From Micromonospora lupini (lineage in GTDB: Bacteria > Actinomycetota > Actinomycetes > Mycobacteriales > Micromonosporaceae): a stretch of 64,000 nucleotides of DNA. This document shows positions 37,099-44,615 of this stretch, piece after piece; positions within the stretch are counted from its first letter, which is position 1; each line of letters opens with the position of its first letter. The notes beneath the pieces are model-generated. The model worked only from the letters and a program-made list of their open reading frames with translations. It made no database searches and was not told the origin of the DNA. The stretch spans positions 2,232,001 through 2,296,000 of the forward strand of contig NZ_JAPENL010000001.1 in assembly GCF_026342015.1 (NCBI RefSeq), read 5' to 3'. Both the position numbers and the translations under genes were made by a program.

Positions 37099-37347
37099 AT
37101 GGACGACAAGACCATCCTGAACCGGATCTCCGAGCTGGTCGACGAGGAACACAAGCTGCGCTCCGATGCCCAGGCCCACGAGTCGGGCACCGAGGGCGAG
37201 GCCAGCGAGCGGCTGCGCGCCCTGGAGGAGTCCCTCGACCAGTGCTGGGACCTGCTGCGCCGCCGCCGGGCCGCCCGGACCAGCCACGGCGACCCGGACT
37301 CCCAGGGCGAACGCCCCAAGCCCGAGGTGGAGCGCTACCTGCAATGA
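37099..37347 (+). CDS. DUF2630 family protein
   Basis: An 82-residue protein, MDDKTILNRISELVDEEHKLR ... LEESLDQCWDLLRRRRAARTSHGDP ... PEVERYLQ, which is the whole DUF2630 pattern. It is predicted to be two helices with coiled-coil character. The function is unknown. ATG 37099 matches the family start; the open frame extends further upstream without homology. Confidence 0.92.
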   Translation: MDDKTILNRISELVDEEHKLRSDAQAHESGTEGEASERLRALEESLDQCWDLLRRRRAARTSHGDPDSQGERPKPEVERYLQ

Positions 37348-37414
37348 CCCCTGCGGGCGGGTCGGGCAGCCGCTGGGGCCGCCCGACCGGCCCGTACCGC
37401 CCGACCCGCTCCGG

Positions 37415-38347
37415 TCAGCGCAGGCCCGCCTCCCGCAGCAGCTCCCCGGTCAGCGCGCCGGGGTCGACAGGCTCGGCGGTCAGCCCCCGGGCCACGAACC
37501 AGGCGCTGACCACCCGCACGTCGCGGGCCAGGAACTCGGGCCCCTGCGGGTTCGCCACCACGTCGACCACCTGCGGCAGGTCGATCACGACCAGCCGCCC
37601 GGCGTGCACGAGCAGGTTGTACGGCGACAGGTCGCCGTGCGCGTAGCCGGCCCGGGCCAGCACGCGCAGCGCCTCCACCAGTTGGTCCCACAGGTCGCGC
37701 AGCTCGGCCGGGCCGGGCCGCAGCTGGGCCAGGCGGGGCGCCGCCTGCCCCGACTCGGCGTCGCCGACGAACTCCAACATCAGCTCGGTGCCCCGCAACT
37801 GCACCGGGTACGGCACGGCGATCCGGTCGTGCCCGGCGCCGATCTCCCAGAGCCGGGCCAGCGCGGCGAACTCGGCCGCCGCCCACTGCCCGGCGATCAT
37901 CTCCCGGCCGAAGGCCGTCCGGCCGGCCATCGCCCGGTTCTCGCGGGACCGTCGCACCCGGCGGCCCTCCAGATAGCCGGCGTCGCGGTGGAACAGCCGG
38001 TGCTCGGCGTCCCGGTATCGCTTGACCGCCAGCAGGCAGGACCGGTCCGTGTCCGGTACCGCACGGCGGACCAGGTGGACGTCCGCCTCCTTGCCGGTCT
38101 TCAGCACACCCAGCTCGGTGTCCTTCGCGGCCAGCTCGGTGACCAGCCACTGCGGGTGCGGCGCAGGGCCGTGGACAGCGTCGTCCCAGGACGACCAGCG
38201 CTCGCCGGTCGCCGGGTCGGGTTCGCTGTCGGGGTCGGCGGGCGGCTCAGTGGGCCGCCCGCGCTTCAGAAACTGCGGTTCGTCGTCGTCGAAGCGGCTC
38301 TTGCCGCGGCTGCGGCGCTCAAGCGCCGGCAGGTCATGATCGCGCAC
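37415..38347 (-). CDS. RIO-type serine/threonine kinase
   Basis: A 310-residue RIO1-like kinase. An N-terminal basic/acidic tail (RDHDLPALERRSRGKSRFDDDEPQFL) precedes the domain. GVLKTGKEADVHLV carries the nucleotide loop, LAVKRYRDAEHRLF the Lys, HGDLSPYNLLVH (near 236) the catalytic Asp and VIDLPQVVD (near 252) the metal-binding Asp. Bacterial RIO kinases are poorly understood, and some are linked to ribosome or stress functions. GTG 38347 is chosen from family N-termini; no strong Shine-Dalgarno is seen, so an upstream start remains possible. Confidence 0.85.
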   Translation of the reverse strand: MRDHDLPALERRSRGKSRFDDDEPQFLKRGRPTEPPADPDSEPDPATGERWSSWDDAVHGPAPHPQWLVTELAAKDTELGVLKTGKEADVHLVRRAVPDTDRSCLLAVKRYRDAEHRLFHRDAGYLEGRRVRRSRENRAMAGRTAFGREMIAGQWAAAEFAALARLWEIGAGHDRIAVPYPVQLRGTELMLEFVGDAESGQAAPRLAQLRPGPAELRDLWDQLVEALRVLARAGYAHGDLSPYNLLVHAGRLVVIDLPQVVDVVANPQGPEFLARDVRVVSAWFVARGLTAEPVDPGALTGELLREAGLR

Positions 38348-38546
38348 TGTGGTGAGGTTCCCTTGGTCGAGGCTGAGATAGGCAGCTGGAAGCGACCTGC
38401 GAAGACGGCCATGACCGACCCCCTCTCCTCGACCGGGCGTACGCCCGGGTGCACGATGCGCGCTCATCCTGTCGCCGCCCCGACGGCCGGTCAATCGAAT
38501 TACGGCCGCCTCGACCGCTTGACAGCGCGTCCGGCGGCGAACCGCG

Positions 38547-39191
38547 TCAGCTCGCCAGCACCGTGGCGACCGCGGCGATCAACCCGTCCACCGTGCGGCT
38601 CGGCGCGAACCGGACGTCCGACCAGGTCCGCCCCCGGTGCAGCCAGACGCTCGGCAGCCCGACCGCGGCGGCGCCACCGATGTCCGCCTCCGGGCTGTCG
38701 CCCACCACCCAGGCGCCCCGCAGCGGCATCCGGACCCGCTGCGCGGCGAGCGCGAAGATCCGCGGGTTGGGCTTGCTGACCCCGGCCTCCTCGGAGATCA
38801 CCCAGTCCGCGACGTACCGGTCCAGGCCGGTACGGCGGATCTTGGCGTCCTCCACGCGTACGGTGCCGTTGCAGACCACCACCGGCACCCAGCCCGCGTC
38901 GTCGGCGATCCGCAGCGCGCAGGCGGTCAGCGGATCGAGACGGGTCTGTGCCACCACCCCGTCGTGCAACTCCTCCACCAGGTCGATCGAGGGGATGCGC
39001 AGCTCGTAGCGGTCCCGGATCGCGTCGGCCAGGTCCCAGCGGTCGGTCAACCCGTCCGCGTCGATCGAAAGCAGCCAGTCGATGTCGGTGGGGGGCGCGC
39101 CGATGCTGTCCAGGAAGCGCTCACCCCAGCGGCGGAACGGCCCGGCCCGATCCAGCAGGGTGTTGTCCAGGTCCAGCAGGAGCAGTGGCAC
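38547..39191 (-). CDS. HAD-superfamily hydrolase
   Basis: A 214-residue HAD hydrolase, probably a phosphatase. Motif I is LDLDNTLLD (5-13), with nucleophile Asp and acid Asp. Motif II is VVVCNGTVR, the Lys of motif III is in SKPNPRIF, and motif IV is VGDSPEADIGG. The helical cap is type C1. The substrate is unknown. Confidence 0.92.
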   Translation of the reverse strand: MPLLLLDLDNTLLDRAGPFRRWGERFLDSIGAPPTDIDWLLSIDADGLTDRWDLADAIRDRYELRIPSIDLVEELHDGVVAQTRLDPLTACALRIADDAGWVPVVVCNGTVRVEDAKIRRTGLDRYVADWVISEEAGVSKPNPRIFALAAQRVRMPLRGAWVVGDSPEADIGGAAAVGLPSVWLHRGRTWSDVRFAPSRTVDGLIAAVATVLAS

Positions 39192-39256
39192 TCGGGCACC
39201 CTACGGGACCGACGTGTCCGCCAACAGATCCCAGGGGTGTCGACCTCACGGTGGGC

Positions 39257-40117
39257 TCAACCGGTCAGCGAGACCCGTGGGCCCCCCTGGCTCGGCAGCA
39301 GATCGGCGAGCATCGAATGGGCCGCCCGGGTGTCCGCGAGCACGGCCGGATCGAGCGTCGCCACAAGCACCGCCGTGCCCTCGTCGGCACCCCGGGCGAG
39401 CGTACGTCCCTGCGGGTCGTAGATCGCCGCGCCGCCGTTGAACCGCCACGGGTCACTGCCGCCGACCGCGTTGGCGAAGACCACGAACATCGTGTTGTCC
39501 AGGGCCCGCGCGGCGTAGTACAGGTCCCGGCGGTGCTCGGAGCCGGCCAGGTAGCCGCTGGGGCACAGGTAGGCGTGCGCGCCGTCGAGCGCTGCGGCGC
39601 GGCCGTGCTCGGGGAAGCAGCCGTCGTAGCAGATGCCCAACCCGAGCCGCCAGTCGTCGACGAGCAGCGTGGCGCCCCGACCGCCGGCGCTGAACAGCTC
39701 GCGTTCGTCGCCCCAGAGCTGCTGCTTGTCGTACCCGACGCGGACCGTGCCCGCGTGGTCGACCACCAGGGCGGCGATGGTGCGCCGGCCGTCCGGGTGC
39801 CGTGCCGCCGCGCCGACCACCACGGTGATCCCGGCCGTCCGCGCGGCGGCGCGCAGCGGGTCGAGCCGACCGTCGGCGACCACCCCGGCCGGGTCGGCCA
39901 CGACGTCGGTGCCGACCGGGTCGGCAGCGAGGGTCGGCGGGTGGTACGCGCAGAGGTACAGCTCGGGCAGGACGACTACCCGGGCGCCCTGCCCGGCGGC
40001 CCGACGGGCCAGCTCGGCGGCGGCGAGCGCGTTGCCGGCCACGTCACCTGGCGTCGGTGTGGCCTGGACGGTGGCCACGGTCAGCGGAGTCGACGGCACG
40101 GGGTACGGCGGGGTCAC
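39257..40117 (-). CDS. Carbon-nitrogen hydrolase (nitrilase superfamily)
   Basis: A 286-residue amidase-like protein with the catalytic triad Glu52 (VLPELYL), Lys131 (VGYDKQQLW) and Cys163 (GICYDGCFPE). It resembles omega-amidase or N-carbamoyl-amide hydrolases; the exact substrate cannot be read. It is divergent from acnR, and the AcnR palindrome lies 26 bp upstream of its start, so AcnR could also affect this gene. Confidence 0.92.
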   Translation of the reverse strand: MTPPYPVPSTPLTVATVQATPTPGDVAGNALAAAELARRAAGQGARVVVLPELYLCAYHPPTLAADPVGTDVVADPAGVVADGRLDPLRAAARTAGITVVVGAAARHPDGRRTIAALVVDHAGTVRVGYDKQQLWGDERELFSAGGRGATLLVDDWRLGLGICYDGCFPEHGRAAALDGAHAYLCPSGYLAGSEHRRDLYYAARALDNTMFVVFANAVGGSDPWRFNGGAAIYDPQGRTLARGADEGTAVLVATLDPAVLADTRAAHSMLADLLPSQGGPRVSLTG

Positions 40118-40142
40118 CGGCCGATGGTAGACGGCGACATAC

Positions 40143-40162
40143 CAAGCCGTACGTACGGTTTG
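40143..40162. promoter_or_regulatory. Candidate AcnR operator at acnR
   Basis: CAAGCCGTACGTACGGTTTG is a 20-bp palindrome with a single mismatched pair. It lies between the divergent amidohydrolase and acnR genes and overlaps the candidate acnR -35. The near-copy at 22700-22719 fronts aconitase. Confidence 0.7.
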
Positions 40163-40188
40163 CGTGGCCCGGGGTGACCTGCGACGAT
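40160..40188 (+). promoter_or_regulatory. Candidate leaderless acnR promoter
   Basis: -35 TTGCGT (40160-40165), 17-bp spacer, -10 GACGAT (40183-40188). The GTG start at 40195 is 6 nt after the -10, which suggests a leaderless transcript. Confidence 0.5.
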
Positions 40189-40194
40189 CGCCGT

Positions 40195-40767
40195 GTGCCC
40201 AGAGTAAGCCAGGACCAGCTCGACGCGCGCCGGCAGGAGATCCTCGCCGCCGCGCGGGCGTGTTTCGCGCGGCTCGGCTACGAGGGAGCCACCGTTCGCC
40301 GCCTCGAGGAGGCCACCGGGCTGTCCCGGGGCGCCATCTTCCACCACTTCCGGGACAAGGACTCGCTCTTCCTCGCCGTCGCCGAGGACGACGCCGCAGT
40401 CATGGTCGAGACGGTGGCCCGCAACGGTCTGGTGCAGGTCATGCGCGATCTGCTGGCCCGCGCGATGTCTCCCGACACCACCGGCTGGCTGGGCAGTCAA
40501 CTGGAGGTCTCACGCCGGCTACGCACCGATCCGGCGTTCGCCAGGCGCTGGGCCGAACGGTCCGCCGCGATCGCCGAGGCGACCCGCGACCGCCTGGCCC
40601 GCCAACGCGACGCCGGGGTGCTGCGGGAGGACGTACCAATCGACGTGCTGGCCCAGTTCCTGGAGCTGGCCTACGACGGCCTGGTGCTGCACCTGGCGAT
40701 GGGCCGGCCGGCAGGCGACCTGGGTCCGGTCCTCGACCTGGTCGAGGAGGCGGTCCGCCGCCGCTGA
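40195..40767 (+). CDS. acnR: TetR-family regulator AcnR (aconitase repressor)
   Basis: A 190-residue TetR protein. The N-terminus PRVSQDQLDARRQEIL and the helix-turn-helix ATVRRLEEATGLSRGAIFHHF (32-52) closely resemble Corynebacterium AcnR and Mycobacterium tuberculosis Rv1474c, which sit beside aconitase and repress it. FARRWAERSAAIAEATRDRLARQ in the ligand domain also fits. Here the gene is about 14.5 kb from the end of acnA, but the two share an operator-like palindrome. Autoregulation is likely because its own promoter carries the same site. GTG 40195 is chosen by family alignment. Confidence 0.88.
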   Translation: MPRVSQDQLDARRQEILAAARACFARLGYEGATVRRLEEATGLSRGAIFHHFRDKDSLFLAVAEDDAAVMVETVARNGLVQVMRDLLARAMSPDTTGWLGSQLEVSRRLRTDPAFARRWAERSAAIAEATRDRLARQRDAGVLREDVPIDVLAQFLELAYDGLVLHLAMGRPAGDLGPVLDLVEEAVRRR

Positions 40768-40853
40768 CCTCCGCCGCCGCACACCGGCGCGGGGCCCGTG
40801 GCGGTGGTGCTCCACAATGGGGCCGCCGATCCCTCCGGCGACAGGAGCAGCCG

Positions 40854-41792
40854 ATGATCGTCCACGCCGCGTCGGGCGACACCTGGGGTGTCCCGGGCCC
40901 TACCTTCCTCCGGTTCTACCTCGTCGCGGCCGCCGTGGTGGTCGCGTTCGCGGTGCTGCACCGGGTCCGTCCCGCCACCGCAGGCGGGCACGCCACAGTC
41001 GACCCGCTCGGCCCGCAACAGGTCGCGTACCTCAACGGTGGTGCCGGCCTCGCCGTACACGCCGCGCTCGGCGGGTTGCGCGGCAGCGGCGCGATCGGCG
41101 TACGGCCGGACCGCCGGCTGACCACCGTCGGGCCCGTGCCGACGGGGCTCACCCCGCTGGAGGGCGCCATCCACTGGGCCGCCCACCAGCACTCCCGTGT
41201 CCGGGACCTGAGCCAGAACGAGCGGGTGGTCACCGCGCTCCACCAGCTCCGCATCGGTCTCGAAGAGCGTGGGCTGCTCGTGAGCCCGACGCGACGGGCC
41301 ACCGCGGGACGGTGGGCGCTGCTGCTCACCGGGCTGTTGGTGCTCGGCGTGGTGCGGCTGTTCGCCGGCCTGGCCAACGGGCGGCCCGTGGGTTACCTGC
41401 TGCTCACCCTGGTCGGGGTGCTGGTGGCGACGCTGCTGCTTTGGCGCATTCCGCGGACCACCCGGGCCGGTCGCGCCGCGCTGCGCGACCTGCGCAAGCA
41501 GCACACCCACCTGACCCCCGGCTCGTCCCCCGCGTACGCCACCTACGGCGCGGCCGGCGCGGCGATGGGCGTGGCCCTGTTCGGCACCGCGTCGCTCTGG
41601 GCGATCGACCCGGGCTTCGCCGAGCAGGCCGAGATCCAGCGTCAGGCCATCGCCGGCGGTGGCTGGTCCTCGGGCTCCGGCAGCGGAACGTCGAGCAGCG
41701 GCAGCTCGTGTGGCGGTGGCAGCTCCTGTAGCGGTGGCAGCTCCTGCGGTGGTGGCGGCGGGTGCGGCGGCGGTGGTGGGTGCGGCGGATGA
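40854..41792 (+). CDS. TIGR04222-type membrane protein with periodic Cys/Gly tail
   Basis: A 312-residue membrane protein with four hydrophobic segments (FLRFYLVAAAVVVAFAVL, RWALLLTGLLVLGVVRLF, YLLLTLVGVLVATLLLW, GAAMGVALFGTASLWAI). The soluble part between the first two includes AYLNGGAGLAVHAALGGLR and AIHWAAHQH, which fits TIGR04222. The last 45 residues are Gly/Ser-rich with Cys at 286, 292, 298, 304 and 310, exactly every sixth residue (CGGGSS, CSGGSS, CGGGGG, CGGGGG, CGG). It starts at ATG 40854 after AGGAGCAG. Its stop overlaps the DUF692 gene start (ATGA). The tail is a plausible substrate for that enzyme. Confidence 0.85.
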   Translation: MIVHAASGDTWGVPGPTFLRFYLVAAAVVVAFAVLHRVRPATAGGHATVDPLGPQQVAYLNGGAGLAVHAALGGLRGSGAIGVRPDRRLTTVGPVPTGLTPLEGAIHWAAHQHSRVRDLSQNERVVTALHQLRIGLEERGLLVSPTRRATAGRWALLLTGLLVLGVVRLFAGLANGRPVGYLLLTLVGVLVATLLLWRIPRTTRAGRAALRDLRKQHTHLTPGSSPAYATYGAAGAAMGVALFGTASLWAIDPGFAEQAEIQRQAIAGGGWSSGSGSGTSSSGSSCGGGSSCSGGSSCGGGGGCGGGGGCGG

Positions 41793-42607
41793 CCGGCCCG
41801 TCCGGCGTCGGCATCGGCTGGCGTCCCGAGATCGCCGGTTTCGTGGCCGAGCTGCCCGGGTTGCGCTTCGTCGAGGTGGTGGCCGAGTCGGTGCCGCCGA
41901 CCGGGCCACTCCCGCCGGGGCTGGCGCAGCTACGGGAACGCGACGTGACAGTCGTACCGCACGGGGTGCGGCTCTCCCTCGGCGGCGCCGAGCCGGTCGA
42001 CCCGAGCCGCGTCGCCCACCTGGCCGCGGTGGCGCAGCGGGTCGACGCTCCGCTGGTCAGCGAGCACATCGCCTTCGTTCGGGCCGGCGGGCTGGAGGCC
42101 GGGCACCTGCTGCCGCTGCCGCGCAGCCGCGAGGCGGTCGACGCGGTCTGCGCCAACGTGGCCCGGGCACAGGCCGAACTGCCCGTGCCGATCGCGCTGG
42201 AGCCGATCGCCGCCCTGTTCGACTGGCCCGACGACGAGTTGGACGAGGCGGACTTCCTCACCGAGATTCTCGACCGCACCGGCGCGCTGCTGCTGCTGGA
42301 CATCGCCAACGTGCACGCCAACGCCCGCAACCGGGGCGCCGACCCGCTCGCGCTGCTCGACCGGCTGCCGCTGGACCGGATCGGCTACGTGCACGTCGCC
42401 GGCGGGGCCGAGCACGGCGGGTTCTACCACGACACGCACACCGATCCCGTACCGCCGGAGGTGCTCGAGCTGGTCGGCGCGCTCTGCGCCCGGCAGCGGC
42501 CACCGGCGTTGCTGCTCGAGCGCGACGGCGGCTATCCCCCGGCCGCCGAGCTGCGCGCCGAACTGGACGCCCTCGCTGCCGCCGGGGGCTTCCCGGCCGT
42601 GACATGA
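41789..42607 (+). CDS. DUF692 multinuclear non-haem iron oxidase (MNIO) family protein
   Basis: A 272-residue TIM-barrel protein of the MbnB/TglH/BufB family. Metal-ligand motifs are intact: PHGV (His58), SEHIAF (His93), ALEPIAALF (Glu138), LLLDIANVHANARN (Asp171, Asn174, His176), YVHVAGG (His202), FYHDTHTDP (Asp215, His217) and LLERDGGYP (Glu244). Characterised members use a mixed-valent iron cluster to oxidise Cys or other residues in ribosomal peptides, usually with a small partner protein. Here the candidate substrate is the upstream Cys tail and the partner is the downstream gene. Both junctions are ATGA overlaps. Confidence 0.9.
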   Translation: MTGPSGVGIGWRPEIAGFVAELPGLRFVEVVAESVPPTGPLPPGLAQLRERDVTVVPHGVRLSLGGAEPVDPSRVAHLAAVAQRVDAPLVSEHIAFVRAGGLEAGHLLPLPRSREAVDAVCANVARAQAELPVPIALEPIAALFDWPDDELDEADFLTEILDRTGALLLLDIANVHANARNRGADPLALLDRLPLDRIGYVHVAGGAEHGGFYHDTHTDPVPPEVLELVGALCARQRPPALLLERDGGYPPAAELRAELDALAAAGGFPAVT

Positions 42608-43074
42608 CGGGCACGCTCGCCGAGCGGCAGGCCGAGCTGGTCGCGGCGCTTGTCGCCGGAGGCCCGTCACCCGCCGGGTTCGCGGCCGGGCCGCTTGCCG
42701 CCGCCCGGGCGGCGCTGCTCCGCAAGCGGGCCGGTGAGGTGGCCCGGCACTGGCCGCTGCTCGCCGCCGGCCTCGGCACGGCCTGGCCGTCGACCTTTGC
42801 CGACTGGGCCGCCGAGCGCCCCACCGCCGGATCGCTGCGTGACGGCTGGGACCTGGCCCGGGCGCTGCGGGAGCGCGACGCGCTGCCGCCGGGCGGCGCC
42901 GAGGAGCTGACCGTCCGGGACGCGGGCCTGCGCTACGACGGGCGTCGCGCGCCGCGCCCGCGCCGGCTGCCGGCCGTGGCCCGCGCCGGCGGCGCCGTCG
43001 CGGTGCAGATCGCCGGTCGGGTACGCCTGGTGCGCCCCGCCGCGCGTCCACCCGCCCAGGTTGGCGGGCGGTAG
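42604..43074 (+). CDS. Putative MNIO partner protein (DUF2063-like)
   Basis: A 156-residue protein overlapping the MNIO gene by 4 bp. The N-terminal half (LAERQAELVAALVAGGPSP ... LLRKRAGEVARHWPLLAAGLG) is helical and resembles the N-terminal region of DUF2063/BufC-type partners that present substrate to MNIO enzymes. TFADWAAERPTAGSLRDGWDLARALRER follows, then an Arg/Pro-rich C-terminus. The assignment rests mainly on position and helical pattern, so it is less certain than that of the enzyme. Confidence 0.65.
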   Translation: MTGTLAERQAELVAALVAGGPSPAGFAAGPLAAARAALLRKRAGEVARHWPLLAAGLGTAWPSTFADWAAERPTAGSLRDGWDLARALRERDALPPGGAEELTVRDAGLRYDGRRAPRPRRLPAVARAGGAVAVQIAGRVRLVRPAARPPAQVGGR

Positions 43075-43170
43075 GCCCTGTTTCCTGAGGGCTGTCGAGC
43101 CGAGGCGGAGTCCGGGGCCCGCCGGGGGGCTTTGCCACGGGCCCGAGCCCGATGCGGCAGGATCGGCGGC

Positions 43171-43932
43171 ATGGATCTCGGACTGACCGATCGGGTGTAC
43201 GTGCTCACCGGCGCCTCGCGCGGCCTCGGTTACGCGACGGCGCAGTGCCTGGTGGCCGACGGCGCGCGGGTGGTGCTCTCGGCCCGTGACGCCGACGCGG
43301 TCGCCGCCGCCGCCGAAGGGCTGGGCGGCCCGGACCGGGCGGTCGGCGTCACCGCCGACCTGAGCGACCCGCAGACCCCGGATCGGCTCGTCGCGGCGGC
43401 CCGGAAGCACTTCGGCCGGATCGACGGCGCGCTCATCTCGGTCGGCGGCCCACCCCCCGGCAACGCCGCGTCGATCACCGACGAGCAGTGGCGGCACTCC
43501 TTCGAGACAGTCTTCCTGGGCACCGTCCGCGCGGCGCGCACGGTCGCCGCCGCCCTGCCCGACGGGGGCGCGATCGGACTGGTGCTCTCCACCTCGGCCC
43601 GTGGCCCGGTGCCCGGCCTCGGCATCTCCAACGGCCTGCGGCCCGGCCTGGTCGGCGTCGCCAAGGACATCTCCGACGAATACGGCCCGCGCGGCGTACG
43701 TGTGGTGGGCCTGCTGCCCGGCCGGATCATGACCGACCGCAACCGGGAGCTGTTCGCCGCCACCGGTGACCCCGACCGGGCCCGCGCCGAGGCGGAGGCG
43801 AACATTCCGCTGCGGCGCATCGCCGACCCGGCCGAGTTCGGTCGGGTCGCCGCGTTCGTGCTCTCCCCCGCCGCCAGCTACCTGACCGGGCTCACCGTGC
43901 CGGTCGACGGCGGCGCGCTGCGCGGGCTGTGA
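43171..43932 (+). CDS. Short-chain dehydrogenase/reductase, atypical active site
   Basis: A 253-residue SDR. The cofactor motif TGASRGLG and the C-terminal VPVDGG are normal. The active-site Ser is in VLSTSARG. Where the YxxxK pair should be, the sequence reads GISNGLRPGLVGVAKDI: the Lys is present but the Tyr is missing, as in a recognised subgroup of FabG-like proteins. Catalysis may be altered or use another residue. Its stop overlaps the mug start (GTGA). Confidence 0.88.
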   Translation: MDLGLTDRVYVLTGASRGLGYATAQCLVADGARVVLSARDADAVAAAAEGLGGPDRAVGVTADLSDPQTPDRLVAAARKHFGRIDGALISVGGPPPGNAASITDEQWRHSFETVFLGTVRAARTVAAALPDGGAIGLVLSTSARGPVPGLGISNGLRPGLVGVAKDISDEYGPRGVRVVGLLPGRIMTDRNRELFAATGDPDRARAEAEANIPLRRIADPAEFGRVAAFVLSPAASYLTGLTVPVDGGALRGL

Positions 43933-44615
43933 CAGCCGACCCGGTCCAGCCCCGTCACCCGGCCGTTGCCCGACTCGGCTGCACGGAAGTCGAGCTGTCG
44001 ACGCGATCAGGACACCCCGACTCCCAGGAACCCGAGTCGATCAGCACGCGGGACGCCGGGACGTTCCGGCCGACGCGAGCGGACCTGGCGGCCGCCGCCG
44101 ACCGGACCATCCCCGACGTGCTCGCGCCGGGGCTGGCGGTGGTGTTCGTCGGCATCAACCCGGGCCTCTGGTCGGCCGCCACGGGCTGGCACTTCGCCCG
44201 ACCCGGCAACCGGTTCTGGCCGGCGCTGCACTCCGGCGGGTTCACCCCTCGGCTGCTGCACCCGAGCGAACAGGGCGAGCTGCCCGCCCTGGGCCTCGGC
44301 ATCACCAACATGGCCGCCCGGGCCAGCGCCCGCGCGGACGAGCTGACCGCCGCGGAACTCCTCGACGGCGCGGCGATCCTGACCGACAAGGTGACCCGGT
44401 ACCGGCCGCGCTTGGTGGCGGTGGTGGGGGTGACCGCGTACCGGATCGGTTTTCAGCGGCCGAAGGCCACCTTCGGGCCGCAGCCGGAGTCGTTGGCCGG
44501 GGCGCGGCTGTGGGTGCTGCCCAACCCGAGCGGCCTGAACGCGCACTTCACGCCTGTCACGCTGGGCGCCGCGTTCGCCGAGCTGCGGGCCGCGACCGAG
44601 CTGGCGGACTGTTGA
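43929..44615 (+). CDS. mug: G/T(U)-mismatch DNA glycosylase, Mug family
   Basis: A family 2 uracil-DNA glycosylase that removes U or T opposite G. Motif A is VFVGINPGLWS and motif B is NPSGLNAHF. The frame from GTG 43929 has a 4-bp overlap with the SDR stop and gives 228 residues. The first 45 or so (VELSTRSGHPDSQEPESISTR) are not Mug-like and are encoded by a palindromic element shared with other intergenic regions. Translation may start further in, but no ATG precedes the conserved RPTRADLAAAADRTIPDVL. It ends tail-to-tail with the ABC gene: the stop codons form TGATCA with no gap. Confidence 0.9.
   Translation: MTADPVQPRHPAVARLGCTEVELSTRSGHPDSQEPESISTRDAGTFRPTRADLAAAADRTIPDVLAPGLAVVFVGINPGLWSAATGWHFARPGNRFWPALHSGGFTPRLLHPSEQGELPALGLGITNMAARASARADELTAAELLDGAAILTDKVTRYRPRLVAVVGVTAYRIGFQRPKATFGPQPESLAGARLWVLPNPSGLNAHFTPVTLGAAFAELRAATELADC
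44018..44039. repeat. Palindromic element inside the mug 5' end
   Basis: Arms CGACTC and GAGTCG flank CCAGGAACCC. The central CAGGAACCCGAGT and the following CACGCG resemble a stretch near 7206-7234 in the pepP/beta-helix intergenic region, which suggests a dispersed element that has entered a coding frame. Confidence 0.5.

Noticed and set aside
41659..42604. Upstream extension of the frame encoding the MNIO partner protein
   Set aside because: The extended translation is Arg/Ala-rich and lies over the MNIO gene; ATG 42604 with ATGA coupling is the better start.
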